Origin: Caulobacter sp.
GTDB taxonomy: Bacteria; Pseudomonadota; Alphaproteobacteria; Caulobacterales; Caulobacteraceae
Reading direction: 5' to 3'
Length of the DNA: 64,000 bases
NCBI GenBank assembly: GCA_016125585.1
Contig: WGLL01000003.1
Span: 62,001 to 126,000, forward strand
Shown: positions 47,346 through 56,067 of the stretch, piece after piece
Position numbering within the stretch: the first letter of the stretch is position 1
How the letters are laid out: the number at the start of each line of letters is the position of its first letter
The notes under the pieces: generated by a model
Databases searched by the model: none
What the model was told of the DNA's origin: nothing
The model's input: the letters and a program-made list of their open reading frames with translations, nothing else
Translations under genes and position numbers: made by a program

Positions 47346-47875
47346 GCATTGGGCTCCTTTTCCTTCACGCCTGCTGTGCTCAGGCCGGCCTCGATCTTTC
47401 CCAGAAGGCGGAGCGTCGTCCGGCGTTCATCGGCGGAGAGCGGCGAGGTGAGGTCCGCCATGCGCTTGAAGATATCCGGAACGACCGCATCGATGAGCGC
47501 CTCGCCGACCGGGGTCAGCGAGATGGCCTTGCGCCGACGGTCCGACCCCTCCGGAACATGGACCACGAGATTGTCCCGCATCAGCCCGTCAATCAGCCCG
47601 GTGACGGTGGCCCGTGTGACGCCCAGGCGGTCGGCGATCTCGGACGGCGCCATTGACGGTCGTTGGACATCGAGGGCCATCAACACGGCGTAGCGGCCGG
47701 GAGACAATCCGTGGGTCGCGAAAGCCTCGGCGAACGCGGCCAGCATTTTCTTGGAAACGCGCAGGATGTCCTGGGCGGCGGCGAGGGCGGCCGGATCCAG
47801 GTAATCCAGTCTGGCCCCCCGACGCGCCAGCGCCTCAAGCGCCGGGGTGTCGCGGAATGAAAAGTCAGAGACCAT
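47342..47875 (-). CDS. MarR-family transcriptional regulator
   Basis: 177 residues. The winged helix-turn-helix spans about residues 55-125 (LSPGRYAVLMALDVQR, APSEIADRLGVTRATVTGLIDGLMRDNLV), and the wing has the conserved DRRRKAISLTPVGEAL. MarR proteins usually repress their own operon and respond to small phenolic or oxidant ligands. GGAG lies 7 nt before the ATG at 47875. An earlier in-frame ATG (47902) lies inside the operator palindrome and was rejected. Confidence 0.9.
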   Translation of the reverse strand: MVSDFSFRDTPALEALARRGARLDYLDPAALAAAQDILRVSKKMLAAFAEAFATHGLSPGRYAVLMALDVQRPSMAPSEIADRLGVTRATVTGLIDGLMRDNLVVHVPEGSDRRRKAISLTPVGEALIDAVVPDIFKRMADLTSPLSADERRTTLRLLGKIEAGLSTAGVKEKEPNA

Positions 47876-47887
47876 CGCCACGCTCCA

Positions 47888-47922
47888 GTAATTAGTCGCC
47901 ATAAAGTAAGGCGCCTAATTAC
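47888..47922. promoter_or_regulatory. Operator-like palindrome upstream of the MarR gene
   Basis: GTAATTAG-T-CGCC, a 9-nt AT-rich centre, then GGCG-C-CTAATTAC. The two halves are complementary at 12 of 13 positions. It lies just upstream of the regulator's ribosome-binding site and is strikingly AT-rich for this genome. It is the expected site for autorepression. Confidence 0.7.
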
Positions 47923-47953
47923 ATGGCGTCAAGCGCCTCCGCCACGCCGGACC

Positions 47954-49204
47954 TCAAGCGGCGGAACGCGCCGCCGAAGCGGTCTTGCCGCGAACCGCTG
48001 CGTGGCTCATCCCGGCGACCTCGGCGACGGCGAAATAGTCCTCGGACGGCAGGCCCTGCACCGCGATGGCCGGGGCGAGGCCCTTGGCCTGGCGGCCAAA
48101 GTCGAGCAGGGCCGAGGCCAGCCGCGAGGGATCTGACGCCAGGTCTCCGGCGTCGAGGGTCACCCCGGACAATCGCGACCCCCGCAAGGGTTCCAGCGCG
48201 TCGCGCGCCAGGCCGCCGCGAACAAAAATCCCGCGGGTCAGGGTCCGCAGCAGGCCGACGATCTCGACAAGCCGCCCGGGCGGGGTGCCGCTGTCGACAT
48301 CGGCCAGTTCGACCAGCAGCCCGGTGCGAACCAGCTCCGGCGCCTGGCTGGCCGCCGCGATCAGCATGCCCCGGCCCTTGCGCGCCATCATCGTGCGGAA
48401 GGAGGCCAGCAGGATCAGCGGGGTGCGCGGGCCATCCCGTTCGACCGGGAGGAACAGGGCGCCATAGTCCATGGTCGCCTGGTCGATCTGGGCCAGTTCG
48501 GCGTCGGACAACCGCCCCAGAAAGCGGGACGCGATCGGCCGGCCTGTGGACAGGTCGGTGACGGTCGGCTCCACCCGCAGGGCGGCGGTGACCTGGTGGC
48601 GCAGGCTGATCAGATGCTCCAGGGCGAAATCGACGCGCAGGCGCAGGCCGCTTGCGGTGACGAAGGACACGGGATTTCGACGCTGCTCGTCCGCGGCGCT
48701 GACCCCGTGGCGGTGCGGCGAGTCCGGCGCATCGACCTTACGACGCGCAACGGCGACGATGCGGGGATCGAGCGGTTCGCAGACGAGTTCTTCGGGATTG
48801 ACCGAGGTGACGGTGCGGATGCGCATGTCGCCGGGGTTGGCCTCGCCAAGAAAGTGGACCAGCACCTCCTCGAGAATCTTCATGGCGATGGCCTGGGCCG
48901 CGGCGCCCTGTTCGCTGGTCATGGCGATCAGGAAGTCGGTGTCGCCAACGCGATGGAAGATGTCCCCGCCCTGGAGATGTTCGCCCATCCGCCGCTGGAC
49001 GTAGGCCCAGACGCCGGAGCGACTCCGCGCCCAGCGTTCGCCGATCTTGTCGCGAATGGCCTCGACGCTGATGATGTTGATGCCGCCCTGAGCCGCCAGC
49101 TCGGCGCCGGAAACGCGCTCGAGCACCGCTGCAACGTCGGCGGCGGCTATCCGGTTCGGGGACGTTGGCATTGTCACGGGGAACTCTGCGGATGATCGCC
49201 CCAT
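47954..49204 (-). CDS. Hypothetical protein with degenerate GGDEF/EAL-like features
   Basis: 416 residues, cytoplasmic, no signal or membrane helix. Around residues 65-95, VWAYVQRRMGEHLQGGDIFHRVGDTDFLIAM resembles the end of a GGDEF domain, but the signature reads GDTDF. After residue 200, DFALEHLISLRHQVTAALRVEP recalls the start of an EAL domain (FQPI...), and later Leu/Ile-rich strands could form its barrel, without an EAL motif. It may be a non-catalytic c-di-GMP-related protein. This is weak pattern evidence. A Met at 49171 is an alternative start. Confidence 0.55.
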   Translation of the reverse strand: MGRSSAEFPVTMPTSPNRIAAADVAAVLERVSGAELAAQGGINIISVEAIRDKIGERWARSRSGVWAYVQRRMGEHLQGGDIFHRVGDTDFLIAMTSEQGAAAQAIAMKILEEVLVHFLGEANPGDMRIRTVTSVNPEELVCEPLDPRIVAVARRKVDAPDSPHRHGVSAADEQRRNPVSFVTASGLRLRVDFALEHLISLRHQVTAALRVEPTVTDLSTGRPIASRFLGRLSDAELAQIDQATMDYGALFLPVERDGPRTPLILLASFRTMMARKGRGMLIAAASQAPELVRTGLLVELADVDSGTPPGRLVEIVGLLRTLTRGIFVRGGLARDALEPLRGSRLSGVTLDAGDLASDPSRLASALLDFGRQAKGLAPAIAVQGLPSEDYFAVAEVAGMSHAAVRGKTASAARSAA

Positions 49205-49316
49205 TATCCGCGCGATGCGTTTAACGCTGGGTGTATGCCCGAAATGAGCTCAGGCGGCGGGAGGCGCGCCGCGCGATTGGACGTGCGTCGCTGGCGCGCT
49301 TCGCTATAAGGCGCCT

Positions 49317-49700
49317 ATGGAAAAGCTGCTCATGGTGGCCGCGGGAGGCGCGGCGGGATCGACCCTCCGCTATCTGACCGGTGTTGCGGCCGGTCGCTGG
49401 ACCGGGCTTGCCTGGCCCTGGGGCACCCTGAGCGTCAACATCCTCGGTGGTCTGCTGATGGGCCTGCTGGTCGGGGTTCTGGCTCATCGCGGCGGCGCCG
49501 ATCAGGAACGCTGGCGGCTGTTGCTCGGGGTCGGCTTCCTGGGCGGCTTCACGACCTTTTCCGCCTTCACCCTGGAGACGGCCCTGATGATCGAACGCAA
49601 GGCTTTGGGCCAGGCCTTCAGCTACGCTCTGGTCTCGGTCGCCTTCTCGCTGGCGGCCCTGTTTGCCGGCATGATGCTGGCCCGGAGGCTGGCGGCATGA
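49317..49700 (+). CDS. crcB: Fluoride exporter CrcB/Fluc
   Basis: 127-residue, four-helix channel that expels fluoride as a dual-topology dimer. It starts with VAAGGAAGSTLRYLTGV (conserved Gly-Ala-x-x-Arg). It has WGTLSVNILGGLLMGLLVG (conserved Asn) and GFLGGFTTFSAFTLET with the phenylalanine-box TTFSAF. I see no fluoride riboswitch in the short leader. The stop overlaps the next gene (ATGA). Confidence 0.96.
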   Translation: MEKLLMVAAGGAAGSTLRYLTGVAAGRWTGLAWPWGTLSVNILGGLLMGLLVGVLAHRGGADQERWRLLLGVGFLGGFTTFSAFTLETALMIERKALGQAFSYALVSVAFSLAALFAGMMLARRLAA

Positions 49701-50683
49701 GGGAGGTCAAGAACCTTGTCGTCGCCGATGGCGAGGACGGCTCGCGCCTGGATCGCTGGCTGCGCCGCCGCTGGCCGCATCTGGGGCAGATCCAGATCCA
49801 GAAACTGGCGCGCACCGGTCAGCTTCGCGTGGACGGCGCCCGGGCCAAGCCCGAGACCCGCCTGACCGCCGGAGCCATCATCCGCGTGCCGCCGCTGCCA
49901 GACGCGCCCGATCCCGGCGAGAAAAAGCAGATCAGCGATCGCGACGCCGCCTACGTCCGCTCCCTGGTGCTGTACGAGGATGACGAGGTCCTGGCGCTGA
50001 ACAAGCCCGCCGGTCTGGCGGTTCAGGGCGGCACCAAGACCCCGCACCATATCGACCGACTGCTGTCGGCCTGGGGGGAGGGGCTTGAGCGTCCTCGCCT
50101 GGTGCACCGGCTGGACCGCGACACCTCCGGCGTGCTGATCCTCGGCAAGAGCCCCGGCGCGGCCGCCAAGCTGTCGGGCGCCTTCGCTCACCGCAAGGCG
50201 AAGAAGACCTACTGGGCCGTGGTTTCCGGCAATCCCAAGCCCGCCGAGGGGGTGATCGAACTGCCCCTGGTCAAGACCGGCGTCGGCGACCGCGAACTGG
50301 TGGTGGCGGCCGATCCCAAGGATCCGCGGGGCGATCCGGCCGAGACCGAATATGTCACCCTGTCCCGCGCCGCCCACCGAGCCGCCTGGATGGCCCTGCG
50401 GCCCCACACCGGCCGCACCCACCAGCTGCGCGCCCACATGCAGGCCATCGGCCATCCGATCCTGGGCGATCCGAAGTATTCCAACGAGGCGGCGACCGCC
50501 CTGTCCGGCGGTCTGAAGCTTCAGCTGCATGCCCGGCGTCTGGTGGCGCCGCATCCGTCCGGCGGCCTGATAGACATCACCGCCCCGATCAGTCCGGAAC
50601 TGCGCGCCGGCTTCGAGCGGTTCGGATTCCATGAGTCCGAAGCGGAAAATGACCCCTTCACGAGCCGGAGATACAAGCGTTGA
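49697..50683 (+). CDS. RluA-family rRNA/tRNA pseudouridine synthase
   Basis: 328 residues. An N-terminal S4 RNA-binding domain (SRLDRWLRRRWPHLGQIQIQKLARTGQLRVDG) precedes the catalytic domain. The catalytic Asp is in PRLVHRLDRDTSGVLILGK, and the later motif is RPHTGRTHQLRAHMQAIGHPILGDPKY. The domain order fits RluC/RluD, which modify 23S rRNA, but the site cannot be told. It is coupled to crcB upstream and to the TPR-oxygenase gene downstream. Confidence 0.93.
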   Translation: MREVKNLVVADGEDGSRLDRWLRRRWPHLGQIQIQKLARTGQLRVDGARAKPETRLTAGAIIRVPPLPDAPDPGEKKQISDRDAAYVRSLVLYEDDEVLALNKPAGLAVQGGTKTPHHIDRLLSAWGEGLERPRLVHRLDRDTSGVLILGKSPGAAAKLSGAFAHRKAKKTYWAVVSGNPKPAEGVIELPLVKTGVGDRELVVAADPKDPRGDPAETEYVTLSRAAHRAAWMALRPHTGRTHQLRAHMQAIGHPILGDPKYSNEAATALSGGLKLQLHARRLVAPHPSGGLIDITAPISPELRAGFERFGFHESEAENDPFTSRRYKR

Positions 50684-52488
50684 CGCCTGAACAGGTCCGC
50701 GTGCTGAGCCTTGTCGAACAGCAGATCCAGATGAATCGCCCGGACGACGCCCAGGGCTTGCTTGATCAGGTCGCCGGCGAGCTTGACCAGGAACCCCGGG
50801 TCTGGTGGTCGAAGGCGACGATCGCCCAGATGAGGGGCGATCCGGCGACCGCCGAACAGGCCCTGGTGCGGACAGCGCAGCTCGACCCCGAGGCGCCCTT
50901 CGCCTCCATGGCGCTGGGCGATCTGCTCTACGGTCAGGAGCGCGTCGACGAGGCCCTGTCCGCCTGGCGGGACGCCCACGCCCGCGACCCGGGCTTCAAG
51001 CCGGCGACACTGCATCTGGCCGAATATCTGCTGTCCACCGGCGACGCCGCCGGGGCGATCGAGGTGCTGTCGACGTCCCTGAGGCGCGGCGATGATCCCG
51101 CGCTGCTGACCATGCGGGCGCAGGCCCTGTCGACGGCCGGCCGCAACGCCGAGGCCATCGCTGACTACCGCTCCGCCGTCGCCGCGTCCCGCCGGGCGCC
51201 CCAGACGCTGCGCAACCTGGCCACGGCGCTGGTCGCCGACGGTCAGATCGCCGAGGGCGAGGCCAAGGCCCGTCAGGCGCTGGACGCCGCGCCGCGTGAC
51301 CCCAATCTGTGGCAGGTGCTGGGCCGGGCCCTCGAGGCGCGCAACGCCCTGGCCGAAGCCCAGGGGGCCTATGAGAAGGCGATCGAGATTGATCCGGTCC
51401 ACCCCGGCGCCCATCGCGACCTGGCGCATCTGACCTGGGCGCGGACCGGCGACATCGACCAGGTTGTGGGCCGGCTGGACCAGGCCATGGCCGGCGCGGT
51501 CGGGGTCTCGCCGCTGATCGTGGTCAAGGCCAAGCTGCTGGAGACCGCCGGAGACCTCGCCGCCGCCCGCAAGCTGCTCAGCGAGGCGGCGGCCCGCCCG
51601 GACGCGCCCAACTACCTGCTCTGCGCGGCGTCCCAGATCCTGGTCGACAGCGACCGGCTGCAGGCCGCGACCCTGGCCGCCACGGCCGTTTCCCGGGCGC
51701 CAGGCGACACCTTTGGCCTCGCCGTGCTGGCCGAAGCCCAGCTGTCCGCCGGCGACATCGACGGCGCCCTGATCACCGCCGGCCGCATCTGTAGCCTGGC
51801 GCCTCACAACCAGCATGGCCTCGCCCTGCTGGCCACCGCCCAGAGGCTGAAGGGCGATCCGGCCTACAAGGCCCTTTATGACTATGACGCCCTGGTCTCG
51901 ACGACCGTTCTGGAAACCCCCGACGGCTGGAGCGATCTTGCCGCCTGGCTGGCGGACCTGAAGACGGCGCTCGCCGAACTGCATGGCCACGCGGCCCATC
52001 CGGTCGGCCAGTCCCTGCGCGGCGGCACCCAGACCACGGTGCGGCTGGACCACAGCGACAACCCGGCGATCCAGGCCTTCTTCAAGGCCGTCGACGCCCC
52101 CATCCGAGCCTACATCGCGGCCCTGGGGCAGGGGGACGATCCCCTGCGCTCCCGGGCCAATGGCGAGGCCTGGCGGCTTTCCGGTTCATGGTCGGTGCGG
52201 CTGACTCCCGGCGGCGGGCGACATGTCGATCATCTGCATGACGCAGGCTGGATTTCCTCGGCCTTCTACGTCGATCTGCCGCCGTCGGTGCTGGCCGACG
52301 GCGATCAGGGCTCGCTGCGGTTCGGGCAACCGGGCACGTCGACCCGCCCCGCACTGGAAGCCGAACACCGCGTCAAGCCGCAACCGGGCCTGCTGGCGCT
52401 GTTTCCGTCCTACATGTGGCACGGCACCGAGCCCTTCGACGGCGATCAGCTGCGGTTGACCATCGCCTTCGACGTCATCCCCGGCTGA
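50680..52488 (+). CDS. TPR-repeat protein with C-terminal 2OG-Fe(II) oxygenase domain
   Basis: 602 residues. Residues 1 to about 400 are Ala/Leu-rich helical repeats with TPR patterns (for example ALGDLLYGQERVDEALSAW, AEAQGAYEKAIEIDPVHPGAHRDLA). The last 150 residues match a 2OG-Fe(II) oxygenase of the PF13759 type: SWSVRLTPGGGRHVDHLHDAGWISSAFYVDLP, then GLLALFPSYMWHGTEPF, with the likely iron ligands His and Asp in HVDH/LHD and the second His in WHG. The TTG start at 50680 has GGAG 9 nt upstream and overlaps the previous stop. Target unknown. Confidence 0.85.
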   Translation: MTPEQVRVLSLVEQQIQMNRPDDAQGLLDQVAGELDQEPRVWWSKATIAQMRGDPATAEQALVRTAQLDPEAPFASMALGDLLYGQERVDEALSAWRDAHARDPGFKPATLHLAEYLLSTGDAAGAIEVLSTSLRRGDDPALLTMRAQALSTAGRNAEAIADYRSAVAASRRAPQTLRNLATALVADGQIAEGEAKARQALDAAPRDPNLWQVLGRALEARNALAEAQGAYEKAIEIDPVHPGAHRDLAHLTWARTGDIDQVVGRLDQAMAGAVGVSPLIVVKAKLLETAGDLAAARKLLSEAAARPDAPNYLLCAASQILVDSDRLQAATLAATAVSRAPGDTFGLAVLAEAQLSAGDIDGALITAGRICSLAPHNQHGLALLATAQRLKGDPAYKALYDYDALVSTTVLETPDGWSDLAAWLADLKTALAELHGHAAHPVGQSLRGGTQTTVRLDHSDNPAIQAFFKAVDAPIRAYIAALGQGDDPLRSRANGEAWRLSGSWSVRLTPGGGRHVDHLHDAGWISSAFYVDLPPSVLADGDQGSLRFGQPGTSTRPALEAEHRVKPQPGLLALFPSYMWHGTEPFDGDQLRLTIAFDVIPG

Positions 52489-52505
52489 GCCCCGGGATCT
52501 GATCG

Positions 52506-53765
52506 TCAGACCAGACCCGTCACCGGCGCGACCGACGCGCTGTCGGGGAAGACCGTGCTGTCAAGTGCGGCGCGCTCGATCCCCATGTGGTCGCGTAGCA
52601 GCCCCTTGAACAGGGCCCGACTGTCGACGGTCGGGGCGGTGTCGCGGCCCTCGAACAGGGCGCCGGCCTTCAGGGTCGGCCAGTCGCCAATTATGCCGCC
52701 GGCCTTCAGGGCGCCGCCCATCAGCAGGGCGGTGGAGCCGGTGCCGTGGTCGGTCCCGCCGGTGCCGTTGATCCGGGCCGTGCGGCCGAACTCGGTGGCG
52801 CAGACCACCACCGTGTTGGCCCACTCCACGCCCAGGCCTGTCCGCAATCCATCGACCAGGGCGTCGAGGTAGAGCAGGCGATTGGCCAGCTGGCCCTGGG
52901 CCGCGCCCTGGTTGGCGTGGGTGTCGAAGCCCTCGGCCGACAGCGCCACGATCTGCGGGCCGCGCGGCTGGGTCATGAAGCCGGCGACGGTTTCGCCGAT
53001 GCCGCGGGCCGCAGTCTGACCCTGACGGATCAAGCCCTGCACGCCGCCGCCCGGCTGGCCGCCGGACATCCCGGCATCGGCGGGCGCCATGCTCATGCTC
53101 GCGGTCTGGGCCATGGCCTCGGTCTCCAGGCCCTTGGCGAAGGCCGGGGCCAGCAGCGGGTCGCCGGCGTAGAGATCGGTCAACAGGCCCGGCAGGCGCG
53201 GGCTGCCCTCGCCGGCGGGGCCCGGCGACCAGCTTCCGGTCTGGGCCTTGCCGCGCAGGATCAGGGGGGCGGTGGCGCCGACTGACAGGGCCTCGACCCG
53301 GCGGCCGGGACTCATGGCCTGGACGGCGCGGTTCAGCCAGCCGCTGTCGGTGCTGTAGACGCCCGCCGCGCCGGTCTCGAGAACGTCCTGGGCCTCGAAG
53401 TGGGACCGCGCCCGGTCGGGGCTTGCCATGGCCGGGACGATCCGCGCCTGTCCCTTCAGAGCCATGGCGTGGGTGCCGGCCAGGGCCGGGTGCAGGCCGA
53501 AGGTGGCGTCCAGCTTCAGGGCCGCGTCACCCGGAATGGCGATGCCGCGACGCAGCCCGGCGTAGTCCGGGTCGCCGACGGGCGGGGAGACGCTGAGGCC
53601 GTCCATGCCGCCGCGACAGACAATGACCACCAGCTTTCGCCCGGCCAGGTCGCCGGCGGCGAAGGCGCTGCGGCCCATGAAACTGATGCTCAGGCCCGCG
53701 GCGCCGGCCGCGCCAAGCAGGCCGCGGCGCGACAGGCCGCCGCTGGAAGGGGAGGAACGGGTCAT
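52506..53765 (-). CDS. DUF1501 domain protein, Tat-exported
   Basis: 419 residues. A twin-arginine signal (LSRRGLLGAAGAAGLSISF) precedes the DUF1501 core. This core starts KLVVIVCRGGMDGLSVSPPVGDPDYAGLR and includes VVVCATEFGRTARINGTGGTDHGTGS, resembling the sulfatase/alkaline phosphatase metal site. These proteins are nearly always next to a DUF1800 gene, as here. Their role is unknown. The ATG at 53765 overlaps the stop of the DUF1800 gene (ATGA). Confidence 0.92.
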   Translation of the reverse strand: MTRSSPSSGGLSRRGLLGAAGAAGLSISFMGRSAFAAGDLAGRKLVVIVCRGGMDGLSVSPPVGDPDYAGLRRGIAIPGDAALKLDATFGLHPALAGTHAMALKGQARIVPAMASPDRARSHFEAQDVLETGAAGVYSTDSGWLNRAVQAMSPGRRVEALSVGATAPLILRGKAQTGSWSPGPAGEGSPRLPGLLTDLYAGDPLLAPAFAKGLETEAMAQTASMSMAPADAGMSGGQPGGGVQGLIRQGQTAARGIGETVAGFMTQPRGPQIVALSAEGFDTHANQGAAQGQLANRLLYLDALVDGLRTGLGVEWANTVVVCATEFGRTARINGTGGTDHGTGSTALLMGGALKAGGIIGDWPTLKAGALFEGRDTAPTVDSRALFKGLLRDHMGIERAALDSTVFPDSASVAPVTGLV

Positions 53766-55159
53766 CGGCGCAGGAACTCCGGAGACATCAACAGCAGGGA
53801 CAGGGCTTCAGGGCGGGACTCCGCCCGGGCCACGGCTCTGGCGACGGTGGGGGACAGGCGGGCGCCCAGGGCCAGCCGGGCCATGGCGTCCGGATCGCGT
53901 TCGGGCGCGACCACGGCGGAAAACTGCTGCGCCCAGGCCATGCGCTTGATCAGGGCGTCGGGCGTCGCCCAGTAGGCCGCCTCGTCCGGCCAGCCCTTGG
54001 GGGAGGGGGCGGCGAAGGGGCGCTGGCCCATGCCGGCCAGCCCGGCCAGATGCTCGACCGCCGCCGGCTGTCCGCCAATGACCCGGTAGCCGGAGAGGAC
54101 ATACTCATAGGGCGTCTTGAACTTCTCCGCTTCCGGCGACCAGGCCAGGGGCGAGGCGACCAGGGTTCTCGCCACCACCGACAGGTCGCCGCCGCTGGCC
54201 AGCCAGCTGCGCTCCAGCGCCTCGACCAGGGCAGGGGGCGGCGTGTCGGAGACGAAGTGGCGGGCGATCTTGCCGCACAGGTGGCGAGCGGTCGCGGGAC
54301 TGGCCGCCAGGTCCTTCATCACCGCATAGGCCTGCATCACCCCGTCTTCGCTGTAGCGCTTGCCCATCACCGTGCGGGCGCCGGGTTCATGGGCCAGGTC
54401 GCGGAAGACGAACTCGCCCATCTTCTTCGGCTCGCGCCGGCCGCCGATGCTCCAGCCGGTGAGGCAGCGGGCAAATTCGGTGACGTCCGCCTGGCTGTAG
54501 CCGCCATCGACGCCCACGGTGTGCAGCTCCAGGATCTCCCTGGCCAGATTTTCGTTGAGGCCGCCAAGACGCTGTCCCTGGCCCCCTTGCCGCCGTTTGA
54601 AGAACTCGGCCGCCCGGCTGTTGGGGCCGATCGACTGGGCCTGATCCAGATAGAGCAGCATGCCCGGGTGGGCCGTCGAGGCGATCAGCAGATCCTCGAA
54701 CCGGCCGAACACCCGGGGACGGATCGCCTCCTGCTCAAAGGGCCCGACCACGGTGGCGGTAACCAGCTTGATGCCCGAGACGGTGAAGTGATTGCACCAG
54801 AACAGCGCCCAGCGTTCGCGAAACCCGGCCGGCGTGGTGGCGGCCAGCCGGGCGCGGGCCAGGAAGTCCTCGCCTGCGCTCTCGCGGATCAGCCGGCGCG
54901 CGGCGGCGACGGGATCGCGCGCGGCCTCGGCTTCCTCCGGAGTCATGCCCTCGGCGGCGCGGCGGGTGTCGCGCCGCTCCATCTGGTATTCCCGCAGCGC
55001 CCTGACGCGGCTGGCGCTGAGATCGTGCGTGGCCAGGCCCAGATCGGCGCCGCGCGGGGTGATCTGGGCGGCAAGCCAGCCTTTCGGATCACTGGCCGCT
55101 TCCGAGAGGTCGCCGGGCCGGGCGCCGAGGCCAAATCGCGTCACGGCGATCGCCGCCAT
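53762..55159 (-). CDS. DUF1800 domain protein
   Basis: 465 residues from the Met at 55159. The DUF1800 pattern is clear: AIAVTRFGLGARPG at the start, then RERWALFWCNHFTVSG, LLYLDQAQSIGPNSRA, LNENLAREILELHTVGVDGGYSQADVTEFARCLTGW and KIARHFVSD. It is coupled to the DUF1501 gene. A GTG at 55225 would add 22 charged residues with no signal peptide. Neither start gives an obvious export signal, so partner-dependent export is possible. Function unknown. Confidence 0.9.
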   Translation of the reverse strand: MAAIAVTRFGLGARPGDLSEAASDPKGWLAAQITPRGADLGLATHDLSASRVRALREYQMERRDTRRAAEGMTPEEAEAARDPVAAARRLIRESAGEDFLARARLAATTPAGFRERWALFWCNHFTVSGIKLVTATVVGPFEQEAIRPRVFGRFEDLLIASTAHPGMLLYLDQAQSIGPNSRAAEFFKRRQGGQGQRLGGLNENLAREILELHTVGVDGGYSQADVTEFARCLTGWSIGGRREPKKMGEFVFRDLAHEPGARTVMGKRYSEDGVMQAYAVMKDLAASPATARHLCGKIARHFVSDTPPPALVEALERSWLASGGDLSVVARTLVASPLAWSPEAEKFKTPYEYVLSGYRVIGGQPAAVEHLAGLAGMGQRPFAAPSPKGWPDEAAYWATPDALIKRMAWAQQFSAVVAPERDPDAMARLALGARLSPTVARAVARAESRPEALSLLLMSPEFLRR

Positions 55160-55263
55160 CAGGTCTTTCGAGAGCTGGGCCAACCGGGCCTCCTTGCACT
55201 TGTCGCGCGCTTGCCTCAATTCCACGCCGAGGCGGAGTTGTTCCGTCGCCAGCGGGAGCGATT

Positions 55264-55986
55264 ATGCGCGGACCGGATGATACGGTGCAGACAGCCCGGC
55301 GGTTCTACAAGGCCGTCGAGGTTAAGGCCGAGGACAACGCCTTCACCGTGCGACTCGATGGCCGCCCGCCGAAGAGCCCCGGCGGCCTTGCCCTGACCCT
55401 GCCGACCAGAGGCCTCGCCGAGTTGGTCGCGGGAGAATGGGCCGCCCAGGCGGAGTTCATTCGCTTGGCCGAGATGCCGGCCACCCGCCTGGCCTTCACC
55501 GCGCTGGAGAAGGCCGCCCCGGTTCGCGAGGGACTGGCCGATGAGGTCGCCCGCTTCGCCGGCTCCGACGCCCTCTGCTACTTCGCTGACGCTCCGGCCT
55601 CGCTGGTGGCGCGTCAGAACGCGGTCTGGGGGCCGTTGCTTGACTGGGCGGAGACAACGCTCGGCCTGAGTTTCCATCGCGCGGTGGGAGTCCTGCATCG
55701 CCAGCAGCCGCCGGAGACCCTGGCGCGGGTCAAGGCGCTGGCCGCCGGGCTCGACGACTTCTCCCTGATCGGGCTGGTTCACGCCACCGCCCTGTTCGGA
55801 TCGGCGATCCTGGCTCTGGCGCTGCAGCGCGATCACCTGAGCGGTCTGGAGGCCTATGAGGCGTCCAGCCTCGAGGAGCGCTTTCAGGAAGAGCAGTGGG
55901 GACCGGACGCCGAGGCCATCATCCGCACCGAACGCCGCCGCGATGAATCCCAGATGCTGGATCGCTGGTTCGCCGCCCTGCGGTAG
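55264..55986 (+). CDS. ATP12-family F1-ATPase assembly chaperone
   Basis: 240 residues of the ATP12 family, which in mitochondria protects the F1 alpha subunit before assembly and is also found in alphaproteobacteria. Motifs are RRFYKAVEVKAEDNAFTVRLDGRPPKSPGG near the N-terminus, WAAQAEFIRLAEMPATRLAFTALEKA, DALCYFADAPASLVARQNAVWGPLLDW and the C-terminal EERFQEEQWGPDAEA. It is divergent from the DUF1800 gene and 81 nt upstream of pccB. Confidence 0.94.
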   Translation: MRGPDDTVQTARRFYKAVEVKAEDNAFTVRLDGRPPKSPGGLALTLPTRGLAELVAGEWAAQAEFIRLAEMPATRLAFTALEKAAPVREGLADEVARFAGSDALCYFADAPASLVARQNAVWGPLLDWAETTLGLSFHRAVGVLHRQQPPETLARVKALAAGLDDFSLIGLVHATALFGSAILALALQRDHLSGLEAYEASSLEERFQEEQWGPDAEAIIRTERRRDESQMLDRWFAALR

Positions 55987-56067
55987 TCTGCCTCCCCCTG
56001 CGACACGCTTGCCACGCCGGGTGACGGGCTTTAACCGGGGGCGGACAGTTACCTTGGGAGCCTCCGC

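Noticed and set aside
49205..49316. Fluoride riboswitch upstream of crcB
   Set aside because: The leader is short and I could not find the conserved riboswitch core in it.
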